Shown one piece after another: positions 1 through 8,749 of a stretch of 64,000 bases of DNA. How positions within the stretch are numbered: position 1 is the stretch's first letter; the number at the start of each line of letters is the position of its first letter. Source of the stretch: Chloroflexota bacterium (GTDB lineage: Bacteria > Chloroflexota > Dehalococcoidia > JACPQD01); assembly GCA_016190665.1 (NCBI GenBank), contig JACPQD010000038.1:1-64000 (forward strand). Direction: 5' to 3'. The translations under genes were made by a program, and so were the position numbers. The notes under the pieces were generated by a model. It did not search any database. It had not been told where the DNA came from and saw only the letters and a list, made by a program, of their open reading frames with translations.

Positions 1-121
1 CCTCGAGTTTGGACATTTGAGTATGTAGTCACTAACATATCTTGACAGACGTACCTGTTTGTGGTATCCTGGTGCTGGGGCAGGGACGAGCAAGTTGCCT
101 GCACCCAAGGAGGATGCCGCC

Positions 122-451
122 ATGGACAGAGATAATGTTGAGGCTTCGATCTTGCATGCTTTCGAAGTCGTCCTGGAAGCGCAACTGAAGGCGGTCAAAC
201 GCCTGCGGGCGGGGGCTGTGGAGGAGAAACCACCGCCTAAACGTATGTCGCAGATTGATTTAGTGTATGACGTACTCCAGAGAGCGGGCGCGTCGATGCA
301 TGTCTCCGAGATCATCGACCGGGTGGAGAAAACCCACGGAGTGCGGCTGGATCGCGAATCCATTGTTTCCTCGCTGGTGAAGAAGGTCCGCCGGGGCGAC
401 CGTTTCGTACGCGCCGACAGGAATGTCTTCGGGCTCAAAGGAGGGAAGTGA
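122..451 (+). CDS. Small HARE-HTH-like (winged helix) protein within IS-like element
   Basis: ATG at 122 preceded by aaggagg; C-terminal part IDLVYDVLQRAGASMHVSEIIDRVEKTHGVRLDRESIVSSLVKKVRRGDRFVRADRNVFGL resembles a HARE-HTH domain; stop overlaps the transposase start. Confidence 0.6.
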   Translation: MDRDNVEASILHAFEVVLEAQLKAVKRLRAGAVEEKPPPKRMSQIDLVYDVLQRAGASMHVSEIIDRVEKTHGVRLDRESIVSSLVKKVRRGDRFVRADRNVFGLKGGK

Positions 452-1827
452 TGAGGCTGGTGCGTGAGTTCCTCTCCCTCCTGGAGCAGGGTTGGAAACC
501 AGTGTTTGCCCAGCAGCGCAGCCTTGGCCGGGCTATCGAGCACGCCATGGTGCTGCCCTGTATCCTGGGCCGGCGCACCATCTCGCGTGAGGTCTGCGCG
601 CTGGGCCGCAGCAACCAGGACTGGAGCGCCGACTATAAGATGTTCTCGCGCAGCCGCTGGCAGGCCGATTTGCTTTTTGCCCCGGTGATCGACACTTATA
701 TCGTTCGCTACCCCGAAGGTCCGATTCCGGTGGCCTTCGATGATACCAAGCTGGCCAAGACCGGAAAGAAGATCGCTACCGCCTTCTGGCAACGCGACCC
801 TATGTCGCCGCCTTTTCATGTCAACTTCCTGCATGGCTTGCGTTTCATACAGGCGTCGCTGCTGTTTCCCCACCATCAGGAAGGAGACATATCGGCACGC
901 GGGTTTCCGGTGGTGTTTCAAGAGGCGCCGGCCATAAAGAAGCCGGGCAGGCGCGCCAGCGAAGAGGAACGTGCCGCCTACCGGCAGGCGCGCAAGCAGC
1001 ATAACCTGTCGACTCAGACGCTCGGTGCAATTCAACGCTTGCGCCACCAGCTGGACCAAAGAGGCGCTTGCGGACGCATTCTGTTGGCCACCTTGGACGG
1101 CAGTTTCTGTAACAAGACCATCTTCAAAGCCGCGTTGGACCGGGTGCATTTGCTGGCCCGTTGTCGTAAGGATGCCCGGCTCTGCTTTCCCGCCCCGGCC
1201 GGGTCTCGGCGCCGCTATGATGAGCAGCTCTTCACCCCCGAGGAGGTGCGTCAGCGGGAGGCTGTACCCTGGCAGGAGGCCTCCGTCTACTACGGCGGAC
1301 AACGGAGAACGCTCCGCTACAAGGAGGTCCAAGGTGTTTTGTGGAGACGTGGCGCCGGCGCCAGACCCCTGCGGCTCATCGTTATCGCTCCCATCCCTTA
1401 CAAGCTCTCCAGGCACGCGCGCACTTACTATCGCGACCCCGCTTACTTGTTGTCCACTGACCTGCATACTTCGTTACCCCAGCTGATCCAGGCTTATCTC
1501 GACCGGTGGCAGATCGAGGTCAATCATCGAGATGAGAAGGACCTCCTGGGCGTCGGCCAGGCCCAGGTGCGTTCCCCTCAATCGGTGCCACGCCATCCAG
1601 CCTTCGCGGTGGCTTGCTACAGTAACTTGCTGCTGGCTGCCCTGAAAGCCTTCGGTCCGGGGCGCACCAGCGACTATCTGAGCCTTCCCAAGTGGAGAAA
1701 GCATGCTAAGAGGCCCTCATTCCTCGATATCCTGACCCTCCTGAGAAAGGAGTGCAACGAAACGCCTGTTTGGCTGTTATCTAACGCAACTTTCGCACAA
1801 AATCTCGTTCGATACGCCAATACGTGA
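448..1827 (+). CDS. Transposase, DDE superfamily (IS701/IS4-like)
   Basis: 459 aa with transposase-like segments (PVAFDDTKLAKTGKKI, LLATLDGSFCNKTIF, YLDRWQIEVNHRDEKDLLGVGQAQVRSPQSV). Confidence 0.8.
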   Translation: MMRLVREFLSLLEQGWKPVFAQQRSLGRAIEHAMVLPCILGRRTISREVCALGRSNQDWSADYKMFSRSRWQADLLFAPVIDTYIVRYPEGPIPVAFDDTKLAKTGKKIATAFWQRDPMSPPFHVNFLHGLRFIQASLLFPHHQEGDISARGFPVVFQEAPAIKKPGRRASEEERAAYRQARKQHNLSTQTLGAIQRLRHQLDQRGACGRILLATLDGSFCNKTIFKAALDRVHLLARCRKDARLCFPAPAGSRRRYDEQLFTPEEVRQREAVPWQEASVYYGGQRRTLRYKEVQGVLWRRGAGARPLRLIVIAPIPYKLSRHARTYYRDPAYLLSTDLHTSLPQLIQAYLDRWQIEVNHRDEKDLLGVGQAQVRSPQSVPRHPAFAVACYSNLLLAALKAFGPGRTSDYLSLPKWRKHAKRPSFLDILTLLRKECNETPVWLLSNATFAQNLVRYANT

Positions 1828-2037
1828 TATGCTTTTGTCCAAAGTCCAGGGCGGGGCGGCAATGCCGCCCCGCCGTCGGCTCGTCAGGAGGTGAAGGGTC
1901 GGAGAGGGTTTCCACCCCTCCGGGGCTCAAACTCTCCCCTACGAATAGTCATAATTTTTGTGTATTTCGTGTATTTCGTGGTTAACCAACCCGTAAAGGT
2001 CTTGGCCAAACCCTGGATATGGAGTATAGTATAGGGC

Positions 2038-2805
2038 ATGTTCCTGGATGATATCGTCGCGGACCGGCGGCGGGAGGTGGCGACAGCCAGGGTCTCCCGA
2101 CCTCTTCGTGAGCTGGAGACCCTGGCCTTTCGCCAGGCCAAGCCGCTGGACTTCGCCGGGGCGCTGCAAGACAACGGCGTGCGCCTGATTGCTGAGGCCA
2201 AAAAGGCATCGCCATCGAAAGGGCTGCTGGTCCCGAACTTCGATCCGGTCGGCCTGGCCAGGGTCTATGCCGAGAACGGGGCAGCGGCCATCTCGGTCCT
2301 TACCGAAGAACGCTACTTTCAGGGCAGCCTGGGATATCTCTCAGCCATACGGCAGGCGGTGGCCTTGCCTTTGCTTCGCAAGGACTTCATCTTCGATCCG
2401 TACCAGGTCTGGGAGACGCGCGCCTGCGGCGCCGACGCCCTTCTCCTCATCGCTGCGATCCTCAATGACGAGAAACTGCGGGGACTCCTTGACCTGAGCC
2501 GCGACCTGGGCATGGAATGCCTGGTGGAGGTCCACGACGAGACCGAGCTGGAGAGAGCGTTGGGCCTTGGGGCGCAGGTTATCGGCATCAACAACCGCGA
2601 CCTGCGCACTTTCAAGGTCGATCTGGCTACCACCCACCGTCTCGCCTCCCGAATTCCGCCAGGGCGCGTCATCGTATCCGAGAGCGGCATTAAGTCACGT
2701 GAAGACATAGATTTGATGAGGGGCTGGGGGGTTCATGCGATACTGGTGGGCGAGGCGCTGGTGACGGCGCAGGATGTGGCTGCCAAGGTCAGGGAGCTGG
2801 CATGA
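2038..2805 (+). CDS. trpC: Indole-3-glycerol phosphate synthase
   Basis: LIAEAKKASPSKG, LLRKDFIFDPYQV, GINNRDLRTFKVD, VSESGI motifs. Confidence 0.95.
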   Translation: MFLDDIVADRRREVATARVSRPLRELETLAFRQAKPLDFAGALQDNGVRLIAEAKKASPSKGLLVPNFDPVGLARVYAENGAAAISVLTEERYFQGSLGYLSAIRQAVALPLLRKDFIFDPYQVWETRACGADALLLIAAILNDEKLRGLLDLSRDLGMECLVEVHDETELERALGLGAQVIGINNRDLRTFKVDLATTHRLASRIPPGRVIVSESGIKSREDIDLMRGWGVHAILVGEALVTAQDVAAKVRELA

Positions 2806-3512
2806 CCGTCGTCAAGATCTGCGGCATAAGGGAGCCGCTCCACGCCATCGAAGCGGCGGACGCCGGCGCTGACATGATTGGTATGGTTTTCGCCCCCAGC
2901 CCGCGTCAGGTTACCCTGGACAAGGCCCGAGAGATAGTGGCCATCCTGCGGAAGCGATACCCGGCGTCGCCTCGGGACCGTTTGCCTGTTGAGGTGGCGC
3001 AGACCTACAGTCCTCTGTCGAAGCTCCTGCTGGAGGTGAGGCCCACAGTAGTGGGCGTCTTCGTCAACGAGCCGGTCGATCAGATCAATAGGATAGCTGA
3101 CGATTGCCCCCTTGACGCCGTGCAGTTGAGCGGCGATGAGCAGTGGCAGAGCTGCGGCCAGATCACGAGGCCGGTCATCAAAGCGATCCACGTCGAAGCG
3201 GGCAATAGCCCGAGAGAAATACTCTCTCAAGTCAGACTCTTGCACGGCGTCGGCTGCTGCTGTCTGCTGGATACCAAGGTGGCGGGCGTCTACGGCGGCA
3301 CGGGCGAGACCTTCGGCTGGGGTCTGGCGCGCCACGTTTCGAAGCGCTCGTCTTTCATCCTGGCCGGCGGGCTGACGCCGGAGAATGTTGGCGAGGCGCT
3401 CAAGCTGGTGAAACCCTGGGGCGTGGACGTTTCCAGCGGCGTCGAGACCAACGGGGTGAAGGACATTTTCAAAATCCGTATGTTTATCGATGCCGTGAGG
3501 GGCGCGGGGTAG
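2802..3512 (+). CDS. trpF: Phosphoribosylanthranilate isomerase
   Basis: VKICGIREPLHAIEAADAGADMIGMVFAPSPRQV and LAGGLTPENV, DVSSGVE motifs; overlaps trpC by 4 nt. Confidence 0.95.
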   Translation: MTVVKICGIREPLHAIEAADAGADMIGMVFAPSPRQVTLDKAREIVAILRKRYPASPRDRLPVEVAQTYSPLSKLLLEVRPTVVGVFVNEPVDQINRIADDCPLDAVQLSGDEQWQSCGQITRPVIKAIHVEAGNSPREILSQVRLLHGVGCCCLLDTKVAGVYGGTGETFGWGLARHVSKRSSFILAGGLTPENVGEALKLVKPWGVDVSSGVETNGVKDIFKIRMFIDAVRGAG

Positions 3513-3710
3513 AGGAAGTTTCCCCACCTCCCCAACTTGACAAACATGGATGGACAGGATGAACAGGATTAGAGAAGGCTTCCCCCTCCCCAACGCAAGG
3601 AACCACGAAATACTCGAAATTCGGGATTCTGTTCGTGTGGTTCGTGTATTTGTGGTTAATGATACGGGTGGGGCGTAGACGCGGATGAACACGGAAAGAA
3701 AGGTTAGAAG

Positions 3711-4913
3711 ATGACGGTTGCTGTGGGCCTTCCCGACCGGGAAGGCCATTTCGGAGAGTTCGGCGGGCGCTTTGTCCCCGAGACTCTTATGCCGGCTATC
3801 CTGGAGCTGCAACAGGCTTACGAGGACGCCAGGAAAGATGAGGACTTCCAGAGCGAGCTGGGCGGATTACTTTGCAACTATGTTGGCCGCCCCACGCCTT
3901 TGTATTTCGCGGCCAAGCTGACAGAACATTGCAGTGGCGCAAAGATATACTTGAAACGAGAGGACCTGGCGCATACCGGCGCCCACAAGATCAATAACGC
4001 CCTGGGGCAGGGGCTTCTGGCGCACCGGATGGGCAAGAAACGTATTATCGCCGAGACGGGCGCCGGCCAGCATGGCGTGGCCACAGCCACGGTGTGCGCC
4101 ATGCTGGGTATAGAATGCATCGTCTATATGGGCGAGGAGGACGTGCGCCGTCAATCCCCCAACGTCTTCCGCATGAAGCTGCTGGGCACCGAGGTCCGCG
4201 TGGTGAAGAGCGGCAGCCGCACCCTCAAAGACGCCATCAACGAGGCCATGCGCGATTGGGTGACTAACGTCGCGACGACCTACTACCTCCTGGGAAGCGT
4301 CGTGGGGCCGCACCCCTACCCGATGATGGTGCGCGATTTTCAGTCGGTGATCGGGAAGGAAGTCCGCGAACAGATCGTGGATGCCGAAGGTCGGCTCCCG
4401 GACTGTGCGGTGGCTTGTGTGGGAGGCGGCAGCAATGCCCTGGGGCTCTTCCATCCCTTCGTGAACGACGCTCAGGTCAAGCTCATAGGGGTTGAGGCTG
4501 GAGGCTTGGGCTTAGCGTCGGGGAAGCACGCCGCTACCCTGGCCGCAGGCCGGGTCGGCGTGCTCCACGGCTCCAAGTCCTACCTGTTGCAGGACGAGGC
4601 GGGTCAGGTAATAGAGACCCACAGTATCTCCGCGGGTCTGGACTATCCCGGCGTTGGGCCGGAGCACAGCTTCTACAAGACGACTGGGCGCGCTGATTAT
4701 GTGGTGGCGACGGATGAACAGGCGCTCGAAGGCTTTCAGACGCTGTGCAAGACGGAGGGCATCATCCCGGCGCTGGAGTCGGCCCATGCGGTGTTCTACG
4801 CCGCACGGCTTGCCCCAACGTTGCCGAAGGACCAGATAATCGTGGTGAATCTCAGCGGGCGCGGGGATAAGGACCTGGATACAGTCGCCAGGGCGCTGGG
4901 AGTGACGCTGTAG
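3711..4913 (+). CDS. trpB: Tryptophan synthase beta subunit
   Basis: [58 protein letters not shown] motifs. Confidence 0.97.
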   Translation: MTVAVGLPDREGHFGEFGGRFVPETLMPAILELQQAYEDARKDEDFQSELGGLLCNYVGRPTPLYFAAKLTEHCSGAKIYLKREDLAHTGAHKINNALGQGLLAHRMGKKRIIAETGAGQHGVATATVCAMLGIECIVYMGEEDVRRQSPNVFRMKLLGTEVRVVKSGSRTLKDAINEAMRDWVTNVATTYYLLGSVVGPHPYPMMVRDFQSVIGKEVREQIVDAEGRLPDCAVACVGGGSNALGLFHPFVNDAQVKLIGVEAGGLGLASGKHAATLAAGRVGVLHGSKSYLLQDEAGQVIETHSISAGLDYPGVGPEHSFYKTTGRADYVVATDEQALEGFQTLCKTEGIIPALESAHAVFYAARLAPTLPKDQIIVVNLSGRGDKDLDTVARALGVTL

Positions 4914-5215
4914 TGAAATGATGAGTGCGGAATGGCCAAGGCTGGAATGACCAATAACCAAGAAACAAGCTCCAAACAAATTCCAATAACCAAGGTACGG
5001 CTTCGGCAAATTCCAGGGGCAAGTACTCCGATTTGGCCCCCTGGTTGCTGACCTTGTCATTGTTTCTTGGTTATTGTTTGGTGATTGTATCTTGGTGTTT
5101 GTATCTTCGTTATTCGTTTCGCCTGTTTCGTGCCTAGAACCGTCCCGCCGGGTTGCCCGTTCCCCCAGGGTCATGTTAGAATTGTTGGCGCACTTTGCCC
5201 TGGCCCATTCATTGA

Positions 5216-5433
5216 CGTAGGGGCACGGTGCACCACAATACTGTCTTACTAAAGTCGAATCGCGCCCGACTGGATGTTTCCTCTCCCCTTCGCGGGAGAG
5301 GACTAAGGTGAGGGGGCTTTCCGGTTTCACCCTCACCCTACCCTCTCCCGTCGAGGGAGAGGAAAATAACGGGCGTCATGCACTTGACAGAAGAGTTTTA
5401 TCGGACAGTATTGCGGTGCACCATGCCCTTACG
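5216..5433. repeat. MITE-like / foldback element with 30-bp imperfect terminal inverted repeats
   Basis: 5216-5245 cgtaggggcacggtgcaccacaatactgtc versus reverse complement of 5404-5433 cgtaagggcatggtgcaccgcaatactgtc, 27/30 identical; internal ctctcccc...gggagagg hairpins. Confidence 0.7.
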
Positions 5434-5460
5434 GACAGGTCGGGAAAAGGAGAGTCATTC

Positions 5461-6618
5461 TTGGAATATTTCCTCAATGAACAGCAGAAGATGATCCAGC
5501 AACTGGCGCGCCGGATCGCTGAAGAGAAGATACGCCCCATTCGGGCAGCGCTGGATGAGAGAGAGGAGTTTCCCTGGTCGGTGATCAAGGAGTTGGCTGA
5601 AGCCGACCTCTTTCGCGTCTTCATCCCGGAGCAGTATGAAGGGTTAGGCGGCGGCTGCTTCGATTTGTGTCTGGCCATCGAGGAGCTGAGCCGGGCGTGC
5701 AGCGGCGTTGCCATCAGCTACGCGGCCACGGCCCTGGGCACGTACGCTATTCTCGCCTACGGGAATGACGAGCAAAAGCGGAAGTATCTGCCGCAGATCG
5801 CCGCCGGGGCCAGGCTGGCAGCCTTTGCGATCACCGAGTCCACGGCGGGCAGCGACGCAGCGGGCATCAGGACGACAGCCGTCAAGCAAGGCGATCATTA
5901 CGTCCTCAATGGCGCCAAGCAGTTCATCACCAGCGGCGGAGAGGCCGACATTTACACCGTCATCGCTCTCACGGATGCCAGCAAGGGAAGCCGCGGGGCG
6001 AGCGCCTTCGTCGTGGAGAAGGGGATGCCGGGTTTCACCTTCGGCAAGAAAGAGGCGAAGCTCGGCATTCGCGCCTCCGCCACGAGGGAGCTGGTCTTTC
6101 GGAACTGCGAGGTCCCGGCCAGCAACGTCCTGGGCCGGGAGGGCATGGGCTTCATCATCGTCATGAAGACAGTAGACTACTCGCGCCCCGGCGTCGGCGC
6201 ACAGGCGCTCGGTCTGGCGCAAGGCGCCCTCGAGGAGGCCGTCGCTTATGCGAGGCAGCGCGAGCAGTTCGGCCATCCCATCTCTTCCTTGCAAGCCATT
6301 CAACACATGCTCGCCAACATGGCCATTGAGATCGAGGCGGCTCGGGCCCTGATATACGCCACGGCCCGGACCATCGACAGCGGGGCGAAGAGCATCAGCG
6401 AGGAATCGGCCATGGCCAAGGTCTTCGCCTCGGATGTCGCCATGCGCGTCTGCACCGATGCCGTCCAGGTTCTGGGTGGCGTCGGGTACATGAAGGACTA
6501 CCCGGTGGAGAAGATGATGCGCGACGCCAAAATAACCCAGATCTACGAGGGCACCAACCAAGTGCTGCGCAACGTCGTCGCCCTCGAAGTCTTGAAGCGT
6601 AAGGGCATGAGACAGTGA
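5461..6618 (+). CDS. Acyl-CoA dehydrogenase
   Basis: Start TTG 5461 after aaaggagag; FAITESTAGSDAAGIRTTA, YARQREQFGHPISSLQAIQHMLANM, QVLGGVGYMKDYPVEKMMRDAKITQIYEGTNQVLRNV. The ORF-track start at 5308 runs into the MITE-like repeat. Confidence 0.93.
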   Translation: MEYFLNEQQKMIQQLARRIAEEKIRPIRAALDEREEFPWSVIKELAEADLFRVFIPEQYEGLGGGCFDLCLAIEELSRACSGVAISYAATALGTYAILAYGNDEQKRKYLPQIAAGARLAAFAITESTAGSDAAGIRTTAVKQGDHYVLNGAKQFITSGGEADIYTVIALTDASKGSRGASAFVVEKGMPGFTFGKKEAKLGIRASATRELVFRNCEVPASNVLGREGMGFIIVMKTVDYSRPGVGAQALGLAQGALEEAVAYARQREQFGHPISSLQAIQHMLANMAIEIEAARALIYATARTIDSGAKSISEESAMAKVFASDVAMRVCTDAVQVLGGVGYMKDYPVEKMMRDAKITQIYEGTNQVLRNVVALEVLKRKGMRQ

Positions 6619-7397
6619 ACATCGTCGTCTGCATCAAGCAGGTACCAGGCAGCGCCGAAGTCAAAATAGACCCGCAAACCAACACCCTCGCCCGCGCTGG
6701 CGTGAAAGGCATCATCAATCCCCTCGATGCCTACGCCCTGGAGGAGGGCGTCAGGCTCAGGGAACGGGCCGACGGCAAGGTGACCGTCATCAGCATGGGG
6801 CCGCCCCAGGCCGAGGAGGCCCTCCGCGAAGCTATCTCTCTTGGCGCCGACGAGGCGATACTGATCAGCGACCGCGCCTTCGCCGGCTCCGATACCTTGG
6901 CCACGGCGTACGCCCTGGCCAAGGCCGTGGAAAAGATTGGCGCCAGCGACGTAGTCATCTGCGGCCGGCAAACGCTCGACGGCGACACCGGGCAGGTGGG
7001 AGCGGAGATGTCGGAACGGCTGGGTGTTCCCTTCGTCGCCTACGTTTGCAAGATCGAGGAGGTCAGAGAGAAACGCCTTCTGCTGCGGAGGATGGTCGAG
7101 GATGGCCACGAGGTTGTGGAGATGCCGCTCCCCGGTGTCATCACCGTCGTCAAGGAAATCAATGTCCCTCGACTGCCATCCCTGCGTGGGATGATGAAAG
7201 CGAAATCAGCGCAGATCGTTGCCTGGACGGCCGACGACCTGGGCGTGGACACGACGAAGCTGGGACTCAGCGGTTCCCCGACGCGGGTGGTGAAGATCTT
7301 CTACCCGCAGAGAACGCGCCGCAGCCAGATGCTCCAGGGCAAGATCGAGGACCAGGTTGACGAACTCCTGGGGAAGCTCAGGAACGCGAGCGAGTAG
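6615..7397 (+). CDS. etfB: Electron transfer flavoprotein beta subunit
   Basis: MNIVVCIKQVPGSAEVKIDPQTNTLARAGVKGIINPLDAYALEEGVRL; CGRQTLDGDTGQVGAEMSERLG; overlaps the ACAD gene by 4 nt. Confidence 0.95.
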   Translation: MNIVVCIKQVPGSAEVKIDPQTNTLARAGVKGIINPLDAYALEEGVRLRERADGKVTVISMGPPQAEEALREAISLGADEAILISDRAFAGSDTLATAYALAKAVEKIGASDVVICGRQTLDGDTGQVGAEMSERLGVPFVAYVCKIEEVREKRLLLRRMVEDGHEVVEMPLPGVITVVKEINVPRLPSLRGMMKAKSAQIVAWTADDLGVDTTKLGLSGSPTRVVKIFYPQRTRRSQMLQGKIEDQVDELLGKLRNASE

Positions 7398-7421
7398 GGC
7401 ACGGTGCGCCGTGCCCCTACG
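7395..7421. repeat. Palindromic hairpin of the gtagggcacgg family between etfB and etfA
   Basis: gtagggcacggtgcgccgtgcccctac forms a near-perfect stem; arm shared with the 5216-5433 element ends. Confidence 0.65.
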
Positions 7422-7462
7422 TGTCACACTGGGATGAATACGGAACATCACTGAGGAAACGA

Positions 7463-8641
7463 GTGGGCATTAAGATAGACCTGGACAAGTGCATCGGCTG
7501 CGCCTCGTGCGTAGCCGTCTGCCCCTCTGGGGCGATGGAGATGGTTGAGGACAAAGCTCGGGTCAAGGACGCCTGCAACTTGTGCGGGGCGTGCCAGACT
7601 GAGTGTCCCTATGATGCCATATGCATCGAGGTTGACGAGAAGGCTGTCGCAGATGTGGATGCCTTTCGCGGCGTGTGGGTCTTCGCCGAGCAGCGCCGCG
7701 GCAGCGTGAAGGGCGTCGCCTACGAGCTTCTGACCGAGGGACGGCGCCTGGCGGACAAATTGGGCTCCGACCTCTCCGCCATCTATTTTGGCAGCTCCCG
7801 GGACGCCCCGCAGGAGTTGGCCGCCTACGCCGACCGGGTCTTCGTTGTTGACGGCTTCGATCCGGATGGCCAGGAAGACCTTTACACGGCAGAGCTGACG
7901 AGGCTGATTCGAGAGCGAAAGCCGGAGGTCCTGCTGGCGCCGGCCACGGCCTTGGGGCGCGCCTTCATACCGAGGGTCGCCGCTCTCCTGGAAACGGGCC
8001 TCACCGCCGACTGCACCGGCCTGGACATCGACGCGGAGAGGCGTTTGCTCTTGCAGACGCGACCCACCTTTGGCGGCAACCTCATGGCCACTATTGTTTG
8101 CGAAGCCCGGCGGCCTCAGATGTCCACGGTGCGCCCTCACGTCTTCAAGAAGGGCGCTCCCTCGGCTGAGCGAGGCGAGATAATCAAAGTTGACTTCGAT
8201 AGGAATGCTGTCACCTCCAGAACAAGGATGGTTGAGTTCGTGGAGAACCTGACGGAGAAGGTGAAGCTTGAGGACGCCGAGATCGTCGTCTCGGGCGGCC
8301 GCGGACTAGGCAAGGCGGAGAACTTTCAGCTCATCGAGGAGCTGGCGGAAGTCCTTGCGGCGGCGGTGGGCTCCTCGCGCCCGCCGGTGGATGAGGGCTG
8401 GATTCCCTACTCTCACCAGGTGGGGCAGACGGGCAAGACGGTCTGTCCGAAGCTGTACATCGCCTGCGGCATCTCCGGAGCCGTCCAACACCTGGCGGGC
8501 ATGCAGACCGCCGATGTCATTGTGGCCATCAACGAGGACCCCAACGCCCCAATTTTCGAGGTGGCGACTTACGGGATCGTCGGCGACCTCTTCAAGGTGG
8601 TCCCTCTGATGGTGGAGAAGATCAAGAGCAGCCGCGACTAG
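7463..8641 (+). CDS. etfA: Electron transfer flavoprotein alpha subunit with N-terminal 2[4Fe-4S] ferredoxin domain
   Basis: GTG 7463 after gaggaaa; [12 protein letters not shown] and [12 protein letters not shown] clusters followed by ETF-alpha with [20 protein letters not shown] and [16 protein letters not shown]. Confidence 0.93.
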   Translation: MGIKIDLDKCIGCASCVAVCPSGAMEMVEDKARVKDACNLCGACQTECPYDAICIEVDEKAVADVDAFRGVWVFAEQRRGSVKGVAYELLTEGRRLADKLGSDLSAIYFGSSRDAPQELAAYADRVFVVDGFDPDGQEDLYTAELTRLIRERKPEVLLAPATALGRAFIPRVAALLETGLTADCTGLDIDAERRLLLQTRPTFGGNLMATIVCEARRPQMSTVRPHVFKKGAPSAERGEIIKVDFDRNAVTSRTRMVEFVENLTEKVKLEDAEIVVSGGRGLGKAENFQLIEELAEVLAAAVGSSRPPVDEGWIPYSHQVGQTGKTVCPKLYIACGISGAVQHLAGMQTADVIVAINEDPNAPIFEVATYGIVGDLFKVVPLMVEKIKSSRD

Positions 8642-8669
8642 GCTTGTTTTATGACCCGTTGGCGGTGGT

Positions 8670-8714
8670 GTCTGACGCGTCTGACACGTCGGACCTGTCT
8701 GACTGGTCTGACTG
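8670..8714. repeat. Five tandem imperfect 9-mers (GTCTGACNN)
   Basis: gtctgacgc gtctgacac gtcggacct gtctgactg gtctgactg read directly. Confidence 0.9.
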
Positions 8715-8749
8715 TTTTCGAGCGAGGAACTGGAGATTAGGAGAGCTAT

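Larger units (their letters stand above)
8..1843 (+). mobile_element. IS-like element with DDE transposase and HARE-HTH-like accessory ORF
   Basis: Short inverted ends tttggaca (8-15) and tgtccaaa (1836-1843) flank two translationally overlapping ORFs, the second transposase-like. No target-site duplication could be confirmed. Confidence 0.55.

Noticed and set aside
5308-5460. N-terminal extension of the acyl-CoA dehydrogenase ORF
   Set aside because: Extension is translated from the foldback repeat; TTG 5461 with RBS fits family length.
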